Shown here piece by piece: positions 41,860-55,600 of a stretch of DNA of 64,000 nucleotides (the stretch's first letter is position 1; each line of letters opens with the position of its first letter). Below the pieces are notes generated by a model, which saw only the letters and a list, made by a program, of their open reading frames with translations, was not told where the DNA came from and made no database searches. This stretch comes from Dirofilaria immitis (Eukaryota > Nematoda > Chromadorea > Rhabditida > Onchocercidae). The stretch spans positions 3,102,501 through 3,166,500 of the forward strand of contig JAKNDB010000087.1 in NCBI GenBank assembly GCA_024305405.1, read 5' to 3'. The position numbers and the translations under genes were made by a program.

Positions 41860-44800
41860 ATGGATGAAACGCTACTCAGAAGTAAAGCTGGTTCCATGCT
41901 CGAATGTTACCCAAAATTGGAACTTATCGACAGGGAATTTATTAAGCGACTATCTGAAGATGCTGTTGATTGGGCACATGTAAGTATTAGTATTTATTTA
42001 TTAGTTAGCTCTTCTCTTTGATATCTTTGTCATTATCATATTTTACGTATAATTTACTCGTGACATAATACGGCATCTAAAAATATGAACAAAATATTAA
42101 GATTTATAAAATAAAGAATTTGTTCGTATTAATGTTCGTGTAATGTTTCGATTTTTCATTATAGGCGCATGGTATGGTGATGAGGATAGCAGCGACCGCG
42201 GATCGTAGCGATATATGCCAAACAGCTCCTTTTACCCTCTTTCCCTCACCATTTCCTAATAATTTATTTCAAGAAGCTGTGGATATTCAACAGGTATATT
42301 ATCATTTCTTATCCTAATTGAAAATGTATCATTTTTAATTTTTGAAATTTATACCATTCAGATTTATTTATCCTTAAAGGGAAGAAAGTAGAGTCACTGA
42401 GAGAATTGTGTTAATCACTATTTGATGGAAATTTAAGTTTTAGGGTATGCTAATTTTCTGATTTCATAGTTTGCATTGAGTTTTCATTTCTTATCCACAT
42501 TAATAAGTATGATATTACTTTAGCTATTGCATGATAAAAAATTGGAAAAGTTAGTCCTCTGTTTGTCCAAAAATGCTTTAATTTTGGCTTACCTTGCTTG
42601 AGAATAATTTGTTTCTATTTCGAAATTTATTTACTTAGAATTGTTCATAATTATTAAACAATTGATTTTTTAGGCATTTAATTTGTTGTATTTCCGGGTA
42701 TCGTGGGATTTCGACTTCTTAATCAAATCACACATTGAGGTGGTGAAAACTGATAATTTTACTAGGTAAGCTGTCCATTTTTTACTTGCTTTTCTTTAAA
42801 ATGCAGAAAATGTAAAAATTGTTCTTTATGGATTTATTTTTCATCGCGCAAATTTCTTTTTCAGAATTTGTAGTATAAGTTTGTAAAATTTAAATATGGA
42901 TATGCTTCTTTTCCTGTAATTTGTCATCATTTTTAGACATTTTGTGGAAATTCTAAATGCGGTGCGCACCTCAAACTTTTGTCAAACGAAGACATTATTA
43001 ATACAGAGGAATGATTATATGTGTCAAGAAGATAACTACGGAAATCATTCCCTAAAACAGGTGCATTAAATTAGAGAACATTAATAAATTTGTTTATTGT
43101 AGTATTTTTAATTTAATTGTAAATCAAGTACTCTCATAAATATGGATTATTGGCGGATATAATAGTGGTTTAAAATAGCGATTTCATTTTTTTTATTCTT
43201 TTTCATCATGATGATCATGATGATAGGGAGTTAAAATTTGTTACTCCTTTCAAGAAATTTTGTTTGTTATAAATTATAGATCTTTATTTAAATATTTGAA
43301 TACTTATTTTTCTTCTTGACAGAAGAAATTTCAGAAAGGAGCTATCATCAAAATGTTAAAATTTCAGATTGAAGTGAACAATATAGCTGCGAGTATGGGT
43401 TCACTTGCCGAACGTGTCACCTGCGTACATAGAAGAACACTAGAAACATTGAAGCTATCTAATGAAATTATTAAAACGGTTATTCCGGATAATCATCCAA
43501 CAGTTACAATTGCAAAAGGAATCTATGAAGCGTGGTAGATTTTCAGAAACTTGTTGAATAAAGTTTTGCTAGAATCTTTTCTGAGGTTAGAAGTTCGGAA
43601 TATCAACGAGCCTTCTGGTCACGTTGTTACTGATTTGAAATGCTATTATTATGTGCTTGATTTGGCTGTGGTATATACAATCTAAAGTCTATTTAAAAAA
43701 TAAGCGTAAATTTAAACTGCAATAATTCCCTAATTTGTTGTTGCGAAATAATCCCTCTTGTTAACGATTATTAAAAATTTAACATTCTTGATATACTTTT
43801 AGAAAATGTTCGCAAGGAATTTATTATACTATTTGGATTTGACTCGCTTTAGGTATGATTATGGAATACCAGAAGCAATCATATTATTCGTGACTGAAGA
43901 TATTGATCAAAATCGAATCGATCAAAGACAGGTGGAGTATCATATTGATGAACTTAGCAGTAGAAGTGCAAAATGTTTGCGTATCACATTAACTGACGGT
44001 GCAGAAAGGTGAATTTCAGATTTTGCGTACTTTATCTAATGATGAAGAATTTATCATTATTTTTTCAAATTTCTCTCACTATTTGAAAATTTATTAAAAA
44101 TTCAATGAAATGATATTATTCTCCACTGATAGCTTGCTTGATAATTGTTTAATATCTTCTGTCTCTCTTAATCACTTTGCGACGTCTATTTGGATTTCAT
44201 AGACCTTATATGGCTTTTTTGTTACAATTTTTCACTGCTTTTATTCATGGAACAATAGCAAATTTGTTTGCTGACTTATTTACATTTCCTTTTTTTTCTA
44301 ATGAAAAATTGGTTTGAATTTGTATGGTTTTTTAAGATTAAAAATTAACGAAACCAATCACGGTCTTATATTGGATAATGAGTTGCGTGTAGCAGTCGTA
44401 TATTTCCGGACTGGTTACTTACCAAATAATTATCCGACAGAAGCAGAATGGTCTACTCGTCGTATCATTGAATTGTCCAATGCAGTGAAGTGTCCCTGGA
44501 TTGGTTTACAATTAGCAAATACGAAGAAAGTACAACAGGTAATGTTCTATAACTGTTCCCACTTCCTGGTTGCACTGTTTTATATTATTGCTTTTTATTT
44601 GCAGGTTTTATCCGAAAACGGCGTTCTAGAAAAGTACATCACCGATAGCAAAATGTGTGCAAGAATTCGAAAAACATTTGCCAGTATGTGGGGATTGGAA
44701 AATAATGATAATAAAACACTAAAAATAATTCAGGTAAGCTTTTCAGGTTTTTCTATTTCAGTCGTAGGTGCCTTAGTTACGTTGTTTTTCTATCAACATA

Positions 44801-45539
44801 ATTCGGGAAAATTGATATCTAATTTGTTTTTAAAGTTTTTCTTTGGCTAAATCAATGACGGTGTTAGTAAAGATATCAGTTACATTTTATTAGTGATTAT
44901 TTCGTAATTGCTATTGTAAATAAAACCATAAACATCTAAGTGTTTTATGTGAGAATTTAAAAAAAAAAAAAAACAAGACTAAAGAGCATAGAGTAAATAT
45001 GAGAATTATCTCTTTATAGGATGCAATTGCGAATCCAGAAAAGTTCGTTTTAAAACCTCAATTGGAAGGCGGAGGTGGTAATTATTATGGCGAAGAAATT
45101 GCGGAAAAATTGAAAACAATGAGTAGAGATGAAATGGCGGCATATATATTAATGGAACGTATCACTCCGATGGTTGTTAAGGTGAAAGAATATTTTGAAC
45201 ATTCGATGAAATCTTAAGTTTCGGAAGTATCAAGGATGATGGACTGCTGCTCATATAGAGATATAAAATTTAGATTAATAGAAAATTATTCAATCATGTC
45301 CAACAGCATTTCAGAATTACTTGATTCGACCACAAGAAGAACCAGTTCTAATGGATGTAGTAGAAGAATTAGGAATTTATGCCTATCTTTACGGATCGCC
45401 TACAGCTGATAACATTTCGAATAAACATGCCATAAAGAATTATGTTAGTGGACATATCATTCGAAGCAAGGGTAAAGACGTCGACAAAGGAGGTGTAGCT
45501 ATAGGTGCTGCAGTTATCGACTCACCTTACTTATTCTGA
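41860..45539 (+). CDS. gss-1: Glutathione synthetase
   Basis: Joins gamma-glutamylcysteine to glycine with ATP, the last step of glutathione synthesis, in the cytosol. Exons: 41860-41979, 42165-42293, 42674-42765, 42937-43060, 43368-43534, 43853-44008, 44337-44538, 44605-44733, 45020-45181, 45315-45539; all phases agree, about 501 residues (human 474). Family landmarks: APFTLFPSPFP near the N-terminus, IEVNNIAASMGSLAERV in the substrate site, RVAVVYFRTGYLP, the glycine-rich ATP loop KPQLEGGGGNYYGEEI, and EEPVLMDVVEELGIYAYLYG; it ends GVAIGAAVIDSPYLF. Two in-frame ATGs are possible, 41860 and 41896. An AG acceptor at 41878-41879 followed by the second ATG would fit spliced-leader addition and a start at 41896. 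The gene lies convergent to the NOC2 gene, 474 bases away. Confidence 0.95.
41871..41880 (+). promoter_or_regulatory. Candidate spliced-leader acceptor of glutathione synthetase
   Basis: GCTACTCAG followed 16 bases later by the ATG at 41896. If used, it removes the upstream ATG at 41860. Based only on acceptor resemblance and spacing. Confidence 0.3.
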
Positions 45540-46012
45540 ATAATGTGCGAGTCACGAAATGCATATCGATTTTAATATCATTATCGATCATTGTCACTAT
45601 ATTCTGAAGGGTAGTGCTAAATTAATTTTCTTTTCTACTTAATTGTTCAAATGAAAGTAGTTTTCTGTTTTCTTATATTTTCGATGAATTTAGTAAAACC
45701 ATCGAAGAACCAAGGAATTTTAGAAGGTAACTGATAACACATATTATCATGCTTATATCAACAATAGTTGATTTTATAAATAATTTTAGTGACTTAAATT
45801 TTCCATTTATTTAAAGTTGTTTCAGTATTTCAATACTCTAATAGTTCACTTATGTCAGTCTTTCGGTCTATTTTCGTCACTCGTTTATTAAATTCCAATT
45901 TTTTAAAGATAAATTTAAAATGTGTTTTATAATACCAGTTAGTGTCATTTCATTTATTCTTTTATAAAATTCTTAATAGTAACAATTAGCAACAACTTTA
46001 ACTTCATCAAAA
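45540..46012. other. Convergent intergenic spacer
   Basis: 474 bases between two stop codons; no gene. It would hold the 3' ends of both transcripts. Confidence 0.7.
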
Positions 46013-49000
46013 TCAGCTTTCAATATCAGAAAGCATTAAGTCTTCCAGAACGTCCTCGTCATCATCATTAATCGGCATACTTTCGTCATGTTTTCTTTTG
46101 CTCGTTTTACATTATTCTTGATCTGAAAAACGATGCACCTTTGATAATGTTAAATATCATTAACAGAGAAGTTTCATTTAAAAAATCATGCAGGTAAAGA
46201 AATCAAATTTCCAAATTTAGGGATGAAGAATTAAACTAAGCGTTATTTTGAACAATCAAATTTTTAGTGATCTACAATATAATCTCGAAATTTCGCTTTT
46301 AAAAGTTAGTAGCTTAATTTAAGCTTACTTTATCCGCTTCTACCATAACTGCCGATTTCATTTCCATCGCCGGTGTAACTTTCTGCTTAAGATTTGGAAC
46401 AACAGGTTGTCGTGCAGATTTTATCTGTCGAAAATCGATTTTTAACAAATTAATGTTCAAATTTAAGTAAGCTCAAAAAGCTTTCTGACTAGAATTTCTT
46501 TGATTACTTTCACTGTTTCGAAAACGACGGTTTGTTTATCCTACTCTCAGCATGAACATGAATAAAGATATAAAACTAACATTCACGAGATTTCCTGAAG
46601 TTTCTGTCAGCGTCCACATCTTTTCCCATGAATCATAGTATTTAGTCAGTGGAGCATCTGAAGCTTGGAAGCATCTCTCCAAGTGTTTCTGCAACAAATA
46701 CATTAATTATCCTTTCTATACCGTGAGCACTTTAGATTTGGAAAATAAAAGATGAAGTATGACTTTTTCTTCTTCCCATCAGATTCATTATTACTTCTAC
46801 AAAAGATAACAATTGAGTAATGAAATTTTCAATATTTTTTAACTCATATATGTTCAATGGACATACCATTAATGCTTCATTAGTTAAATCTATACTGGTA
46901 TTATTCAATATTTCTCTTGCATAAGTAGCTTGTTCCTGTAGCTTTGTTTCTAATGATTTAAAAAGTCGCGTGAATTCTATATTGCGACAGTTTCTAACGA
47001 ATGCTTTAATCTGAAAAAGGGGAAACATAAATACTGTATAAATGATTAAATGGAATATCTGAGCAATTTAGATTATCATTTATTTACTACAAACTAAATT
47101 GATGGTTGAGTAATAAAATAATGTACACATGTTAGGGTCCTGGAAAGTATTTCTATTTTTTGTGCAGCTATTGCAGTGTGAGCATAGCGAAAGATATAGT
47201 ATTAAAAAATCGTAACAAATTAATAAGTGAATTTTCCCTTGCGTTGTTAATCATTTCGTGCCCCTAATTCTTTAACATACAAATTTCGTCATGGCAGCAG
47301 TTTGTTTCGATTTCTTATAGAACTTAATTGGACCTCATGATTTATAGGAATGATAACATCTGCGAAAGCACAGCTTTGTTGTACGGCATGAGCTGCTTCA
47401 AGATGGATTCTGAATAATTCTTTCAGAGCTGTATGGCGAAATCCAGCATCATCAAAATGTGATGTGGAAACCTGAAAAATATGTAATATACATCTACGTT
47501 TTCAATAAGGATCTTTTTCAGTCAACACTCAATACATCTTTAAATTGTATTGACAGTGAGCATATAATCTTAAAAACGTTTAGAATTAGTGGTAATTGAA
47601 ATCAAAATACAAAATAAACATAATATAAAATTATGCCTTAAGTATGCATCTCATATCGATGTTTTTATTCGCTTCTTTTCCTTTCATAGGTTTCTTTTTC
47701 AGCATTAAAAGTGCATCAGATAGTAACTAAAATCATTTATTCATCATTATCATTGCCAATAAACTTTAAGAGAAATCAGTAGCAATTTTTATCATTTGGA
47801 TAGTTTGAAATGAAAACTGCTAAGAACAAATAGAGAAACATCAGAAACTAACTACCAAAGTCAAGATGACACTCAAAAAGCTCAATAAATTCATTGACAA
47901 TAATCTATGAAACAACAAACTACTAAGGATTAATAAATGAATTATCTTCGTGGTTGAAAAATGATCAAAGTTATAAAGAAAATCAAAATGTCGCTAAAAA
48001 ATCTAAGTTTCTAAACGATCCTAAACAACTTTTGCATTCCATGAATTTCATTCGATCATTTCACCAAATAGCTTAACCGTGTAAAAGAAAAAGAACCTCA
48101 ACAGCAAGTGATAAAGTTGGAATATATATGTGACAATTCTGTTGTATAATAAGCATTATCCGAAGACAGTGTAATCGTAATGGAAAATATTTTAGCGATG
48201 GAAAAAGCCTAGAAAAAGAATTATGCAGTGAAGAAAAATGAATCAGTTATTTTCACTCCTTTAATTTAAAATTAGCTATTTTGAAAACGAATAGATTTTA
48301 CAAATCGATTCAACTCATTAAAAGCAAAGTAAACAGAAATGAAGAAACAAGCACGATTGAGATAAAGAATAATTAAATGATGCTTTGTTATAAAAGATTT
48401 CAAATTTAGAAAAGACTATAAAAACACTAAAGGTATAAAGGCACACTTCATCGTGGAGATCGTAATCTGAGATAACGGATAATTAAGTTCTTTGATTGCT
48501 GTAGCATCATCTTTGCTAGAGGTATGGTGATGATAAGCTTTAGCAATCACCTGACTCCAGAGATATAGGCATTGCATGAATTGCCAATTATAAATAGTCT
48601 GGATGAGATTCTAAAACGGGGTGAACTCACTGAATGTAACGAATTTGGATTACGCAATAAAAGGTTAAATCGAGAAACATAAATAAACCTAAGAAAATTT
48701 TTAGCACGTTGATTTTTTTATCGATCAATTTTGCGTTTCTAATTGATTTATTTCAAATTATATCTTTAATAATTAATTTCAGCACTTTGTTTCAGATTTA
48801 TCCGGAAATGAACTTTTTTTTTGAATTCTACCGCGATAATAATTCTTACCACTAAAATAATTATAAATTTTTTCAGAAATTCAATAAGTAACCTTTCGTT
48901 TTGCTATCATCGCATTCCTAAGATGTATTGCCATCTGCCTGATATACACAAATATATATTGATATGCTATTTCTGGATATGTCAGACATAATTCGGCGAA

Positions 49001-51556
49001 AGATTTCTGCATAAGTATAATTAGGGGCCACGATTCTGCTTTTACATCTCGAACATTCATTACGTATTCCAAATAACATCGCTGAAGAAAATTTTACAAA
49101 CGAAAATAATGTGAAATTTAGTTTCAAATTCATCTCGTATATTCTTTTTAAAAGCCTAAAAAACTGGTTATAATATTCAAAATAACAATTACATTATATA
49201 TTATTACGCGATTTTACAACTATTATACAAACTTCTTCCAAAATCTACTACTGAATTACTTATAAGAAAATTTATTACGAGAGATGAACTGCATTGAATA
49301 ATTCGTTATGTTTAGCTTAAAATCAATTAATTAATCTCTAACCTTGATTACTGCAGGAAAACTACTCTTATGTATTCTGATCAGCTTACAGAGAGTTAAA
49401 AAGCTACACAACAACATTCGTCTGTACGGCGACTCCAAATTTTAATCACTGCCTGAAGATCAGTTAGTTCCTTTAATCGAAATGTCAATTTTTAAATATG
49501 ATTAGAAAAAAATACATTCTGAAATTTATATAGATAACAGAATCCTAATGTTTTATAAACATGCGATCTTACAAATTTTAACTGACCTTCGCGAGATTCC
49601 GAGTAAGTTTCGGGAAATGAATATATAATTCGAGCAAATCAGTGATTGCACGTAATGTACACACTGTGACACTTGATGTCTGGATTTCGTTTAAGAACTG
49701 TAATTCATAAAATGCAAAGCCGTCGGTCGCATATTTAAAGAACTATTTTTAATGAACAGTGCAATAATTTCAAGAGTATTAAGCTACATTCTATTTCAAT
49801 ACATATGCTTTATTGCATTTATAACATCGATACTGAAGTCTCTCTAGAATTATTAAATTTATAATTTCTACTATATGGCTGTAATGCCAATTTATTCAAT
49901 AAAGGTGCAAATGCATTACAATCGTTTAATTGCAATAATAAATTTGTAGCACGTTCGAACATATTAATTTCGTAGCGTCACTTTCAGTCTACTAATTTGC
50001 TTATTATAAATAACGAACCTGCAAAAGAGCATGAAGATAGCTTTTTACTAAGTTACCATATTTTTTCCAGCATCGGTATTGCTTCTTTGTATATTTTTCG
50101 ACTTTTTTGAACTTTAAATCTGACTCTTTTTCATCTGCTTCGGTCTTAATATAACCTATTAATGAAAACAGAGATTTGCCCAGATATATGAAACATAATC
50201 GTACAACGCTTTCAAACACATCACTATCATTAATGACATAGCTTGGTGGTTCAATATCAGCACCAACTCGTGCCACACATGCTGTAAATGCAGCAACCAT
50301 TTGACGAATTAGTGCCAGTTCTGGTCGATCCTTTAAAAATGTAGGAATATTCAGAAAAGATTGTGTAACAAACTTGTTTTTTTAATAAATAAAAAATAAG
50401 TCCTTCCTAAGAATTTTAATGAATTTCAGTAGCATGTCTGATACCGTTCAAAAAAAAATTATAGAAACGCATTGCATCCAACTCGCGATCTCTTCAGTCT
50501 TCCAAATGCACTTAAAAAATAGAGCGAAAAATTGCTTTTTCTACAAATCATTTCCAAATGGATTAGGAATGTAAGGAATAGAAAATAAATTACGCATTTA
50601 AAAGGCACCTTCTGCAGAAGCGAGTTTTGCAAATTAGTTACAAAATCCAAGTCGATTATTCTTCGTCCCCTTGAATCCCTCCTTAAATTTTCGTCATGTT
50701 CGAATCTTTTACCGTCGCTACAAGATTCATAATGCGGATCTACAAAAAAAAAAGAAATTTCAATTCAAGTTAGATTTTCTTTTTCAAAAATGGCTTTACA
50801 CAATAAAAAAGTAGATAAATACAATACATAGTTCAAAATGGATAAATTTCAATGCATGCACTGAAAACTGTCCTAAGAAGCCTCATATATATTGCCACAT
50901 ATTTGAGATGTATGTCACGATAATGTCAGGAAAAATTCTACAAAAATTAGAATACGTAAACGCCTGAAACATTCGGAAAAAGAGTTCACCTTTTTCCACA
51001 TCAGAATCTGATTCATCAAACTGCAATAAGTCAGACTCCTGTTCTTTTAGAAACTTGTAAAATTTCGGATCTTTTTCAGCAAGCTCGACTAACTGTTTTC
51101 TATGACTCGATGATGTTAAATCTTTCGCATCTGCAAAAATAAGGTAAAGCGGCATTCATATATATATGTATATATAACTTACATTTCACAAAGTAAAGCT
51201 GCAATCGCAAATTTTAGCATTATGATAAACAATGAAATGTTATGATTCTTAAAAGTTGGATTGCTAAACATCGGCGGCATGTGATGAGCTACAAATAAAT
51301 GTTGTAACCGTAATGATTTAATAATCACGGCAATCATTTAGAAAAATAATAGAAATGTTATCACAATTTTACCATTAAAAGTTGCTTCAGCATCTGTCTC
51401 TTCATTTTCCAATTCTCTTTCTGTTTCTTCGCCTTTGAAATCCCTATCGATCTCTTCATTCTTCAACTTCTTTTTTCGCTTTAAGCACGTCCGAAGGACA
51501 GCATTTCTCTTTCGCGTTTTTACATTGCTTTGACTGATATCTTTCACGTTAACCAT
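46013..51556 (-). CDS. pro-2: Nucleolar complex protein 2 (NOC2) homologue, one apparent frameshift
   Basis: NOC2 takes part in 60S ribosomal subunit maturation and export in the nucleolus; the C. elegans orthologue is PRO-2. Exons in transcript order: 51556-51373, 51130-50990, 50739-50609, 50330-50019, 49697-49587, 49432-49343, 49081-48893, 48598-48447, 48208-48097, 47726-47637, 47471-47334, 47010-46867, 46688-46587, 46424-46329, 46122-46013; about 700 residues. The basic N-terminus has a KRKKKLKNEE stretch. Landmarks: HRKQLVELAEKDPKFYKFLK, AYQYIFVYIRQMAIHLRNAM, YNWQFMQCLYLWSQVIAKAY, and YFPLRLHCLRIM. The intron after 47637 has a GC donor (AAG|gcataa). The last exon needs one extra base in an A-rich run at 46091-46099 to give the acidic tail DDDEDVLEDLMLSD and the stop at 46013; as written, the frame stops at 46036-46038. 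Confidence 0.9.
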
Positions 51557-52654
51557 TACGTTTAACGGTGATAACGTTCCTAAAATATTCCTCTGAAGCT
51601 ATATGAAATGCTAATAAAATAGCACCAAAAGAAAGAACAAACACCCACTTTAACATTAACAGCTCAATCACGTACTCTTGTTGCTGCTTTCTTGCCCGCG
51701 TCACTTTTTTCAGATTAGCTACGAACTATGTCGGAACGCGATGTCACGTAGTGTCATACATTTTTCGTGTTAGCTGAGAAGTGGATTACTTCGAGATATG
51801 GTTGTACTTTTTCATTCTCGAGAGTGAAGTTTTCTCCGGAAATGTTGAAGAAGTTTTACCTGTCTTTATACATATATATGTAAAGGCATTCCAGAATTGT
51901 TAGTTTATAAAGTTTTTGTCTCGTATTCACTGGTAAAACACTTTTAAGAGTAAATCGAACATATCTTATAAACTTTTAAGAGAAAATGAATTGGAAATGA
52001 ATTGCTATACACTGAATAGATAGATAAGAAGATGGTAGAAAATTATGCTTCTTGCTGTCGATATTATATAAATATCGTGAATAAAAACTATCTTGTAATT
52101 ACCATTAATATTCAATTAATTCAAAATACACTATATTTAAAATTGCTTTGAATTTTGATCTTCTTGATACAAATAAATTCGACAATCATTAAATCACATC
52201 ATGCTAATTTTTAGAAAAATAAATTTTAGAAAAGAAAAGAATTTAAAACAAGAAGTAAAACGAAATTAAAATATATTGCTTTTTTTTATGTAAATAGAGA
52301 TCAAATGTATATAAAATATATTAAAATACGCGGATAATTCATTATTTTATTGATATTTAGTAGACATTTATGGCCGCATCTATTAAGTTAGTCTTATCAT
52401 TAGATGGCCAATATTTATAGTATTGGATAACTTCACTTGTCAGTATAATCAAATTGTGTAAAAGATTTAATGCTTTTTGATACTGAAAATTAACTCTGAT
52501 GAAGTTAACAGTTGTCATTGATTATTATTTTTAAGAATTTGATAAACGAATGAATGAAGTGATGACATTGATTGATATTACAAAATTACAGAGAAAGCAT
52601 CCTTACAAGTGTTTTAAAATTTATCTTTAAAAAATTGAAATTTAATAAGAAAAA
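51557..52654. other. Divergent intergenic region
   Basis: 1.1 kb between the NOC2 start (-) and the MSP-domain gene start (+). No gene; it should contain both promoters. Confidence 0.6.
51576..51584 (-). promoter_or_regulatory. Candidate spliced-leader acceptor of the NOC2 gene
   Basis: On the minus strand ATTTTAG precedes the NOC2 ATG by 23 bases, the usual place for a nematode trans-splice site. No exon is visible upstream. Sequence resemblance only. Confidence 0.4.
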
Positions 52655-55600
52655 ATGACGAAAATGGATGTCGAGACCGGAATAAGTGAACTATTAGAGT
52701 ATTGGAATAAATGTTTGTGCTAATAACTATAAATTTTTTATTGTGCAAGAGATTGTCAAGTTATCGAATAATGTCTGGCAAAATTTTTTTATTCCGAATT
52801 TCAGAACAGCTCCCTTCGATCATGATTATCATTCCGGTACGACACATAGTCTTGATGTAGTGCCTGCAAAGGAAGGTGTGTATGCGGCATTAGAAAAAGA
52901 CGAAGAAGGAAAGTGAGTCATTAGTAGATGGATAATGTTATCTAAGTTAATAACAGTCAATAAGGAAAGATGTAGGAATAGATACTAACTTCTACGGCTA
53001 ATGTTAAAAGATATGATAATGAACTTCTGATTATGTTATGATATAGTGATATTTGATTTAATTCTATTATCACTAGATTTATGAAAATTACTCAATTATA
53101 AATATAGAAACAGATGTGTTAATTGGAAGATTCCGATGAAGAAGGGATTTCAGAATGAAGTACTTTTTCAATCTTTTTTTTTAAAACAGTTTTGTAAAGT
53201 TTGTGCGTGAAAAAAGCAGCCAGATCTTGCGCGAGTCAAACTTTCGTTTTTTAATAATAGTAAACGATTGGTAGAATGGACCATCAAAAGTGCGTACAAT
53301 GATAATATACAGGTAAAGAATATCGAAGTAAAAGAAATTTCATTTCGTTCCTTTATAGTTTTGAATTTCCTCTGATAAGATCTATACATAAATTTATCCT
53401 GATACTATGTTTATTTTTTCGCGAAATAAATTTCAATTAAAAACTGAAACTATTTTTATCTAAAATTACATTATTAGGCGTTACCCAAAGCATCCGGACT
53501 GATCAAAGCATTTGATACCAATGAATGCACTCTAATTTGGCAACGTCCTAAAGATTATAATTCCTGGCGTGAATTATCTGTGTTAAAAATGATGTTACAA
53601 ATTAAAGTATTGGCGAACGAAAATGGAAAAATTGTCGGAAAAATGAATAGCAAATTTCAAGGTACAATGGAATTACCTTTGCCCTTTTACAGTTTAGACA
53701 TCAATGCATATTGCTGAAGTGAAGATTTCGCTATCTTCTATTAAAATTCAAAACAGTTAGGAAACAGAAAAGGTAAGCAGATCTGTTTTCAAATTCACAT
53801 CCTACTAATTAATAATTATTGCAGCAGCTATTGATCCGAATGCAGTATGTGCAGCTGAGGAACCACCAATTCACAAAATAGTACTGAACTCGAGACTTCC
53901 TGATATGATATTAAGAAAGGAGAAATCGAAGTATATCAATAATTCTATGCTACTTTATTCTCATTTCATAGTTTCTTCATTCTTTATATTAACAAATGAT
54001 CCATTAATAAGGGCTAAAAGATATGTGAGGAAAACTATTAACAAATTTGAAATTATATCAATTTCTTGAAGATAGTTTTGCAGAACGAAAATTGATGCTA
54101 ATAACGAAATAGAAGCGAAAATAAAAATAAACATCTTCAAAGTGATTCCCAAATAACCCATTGGATTGTCATACTTTTATTTTGTTTATTGATTACTTCC
54201 TTATGAAAATTCTCTCTGAGGATGATATTTTTAGAAAATCATCAATATCAATTTTTTTTTGTTCTCTTTCTATCCCTCTCTTTCTCACTCTCTCTCTCTC
54301 TCTGAATGCCTCTATATATTTATTATTATTGACTTTAAATGTTAAATTGATTAATTTTATCAAATAAACTGATTATCTATTGCAAATGCATTTCACGCTG
54401 CAGTCAATGCATTTCATACTGTAATCTGCTATACTTCAATTAAGAAAAAAAGCATAGCGCCACACTACAATTCAAATTTTGACTCAATATGATTTAAATA
54501 GTTTAAAGCTTGGCCATTTTCAACGAATACAATTAAAATCAATATCATGCATGCACCAATGATTACTACGTACGTGAATTATTCTAATAGCTATATTTTT
54601 ACGCATGAATTATTTCTGAGAAATCGATTTCATTTTGCATTACTTTAAAAATTTTGTTGAAAATTTTTATGTTCTATTTTAATAAATTTAACTTTTTTAT
54701 TTCACAATAAGTTTCAATTATCGGTAAATATAATAGAGATGAAATTTTAGCGCTATATGTTAACTATTTTATTATCCTATCTTATACAGCATCAATATAA
54801 CATCTAAGAATTGTCATTGTATTTTTGTTTAAGTTATTTCCAGAAATAGTAGCTAGACATATCAGTCAAGACTTCCTTTGCTATTATCCCAATTATCGTT
54901 CGTATCAGGAAAAATATATTCGCCAAATAAATGATTAAATTATCGAATTGAAATAAATTTTTCAGAATTTTATTTAACATACACCTAAAATTAAAAGATA
55001 ATAGATGCTATAGTTGTTGATTTATAATTAATTTCAAGAAATCAATAAGTATGTGAAATTAAAATTGAAATGTTCTGAACCAACAAATAATTTTTGGCAT
55101 AACTAAAAATGTAAAAAAGTTATTTCTCATTAAATCATAAATTCAAATAATACCTTACAAAGTTTTATTTGTTGGATAGCCTAATTATTTCCCTTTTTCA
55201 TTTTTGAAAATACTATAGTATATTGAAATAAGGTTTTTGCTTGTATTACATAAAAGGTTGGATTTATTAGCGAAATATGTGAATCAGTAAATCGATTGAT
55301 GCACACGTACGTGAAAACCACAAAATGCGTGAATCATTAATATGGCAATATTTCGATGAAATGATTATGATAGCGATGTGTATTTAAAGTGAAATTGCTC
55401 CATTTCTATTTATTATTATGTACTGAAAAGGTGAGAAAAGGCTGCTTGTTATTTCCAAGTTTTAAAAATGGCAACAATAGCGTTGAAGTGAGCATTTCAA
55501 TAGTATTAGATGAATTAAAATTTCAAATTTTAATTACGAGAAAAACGTTCTAAAAAATCGATGATAGCTGAATAGCAGTTATTCATTAACAGAAACTTCA

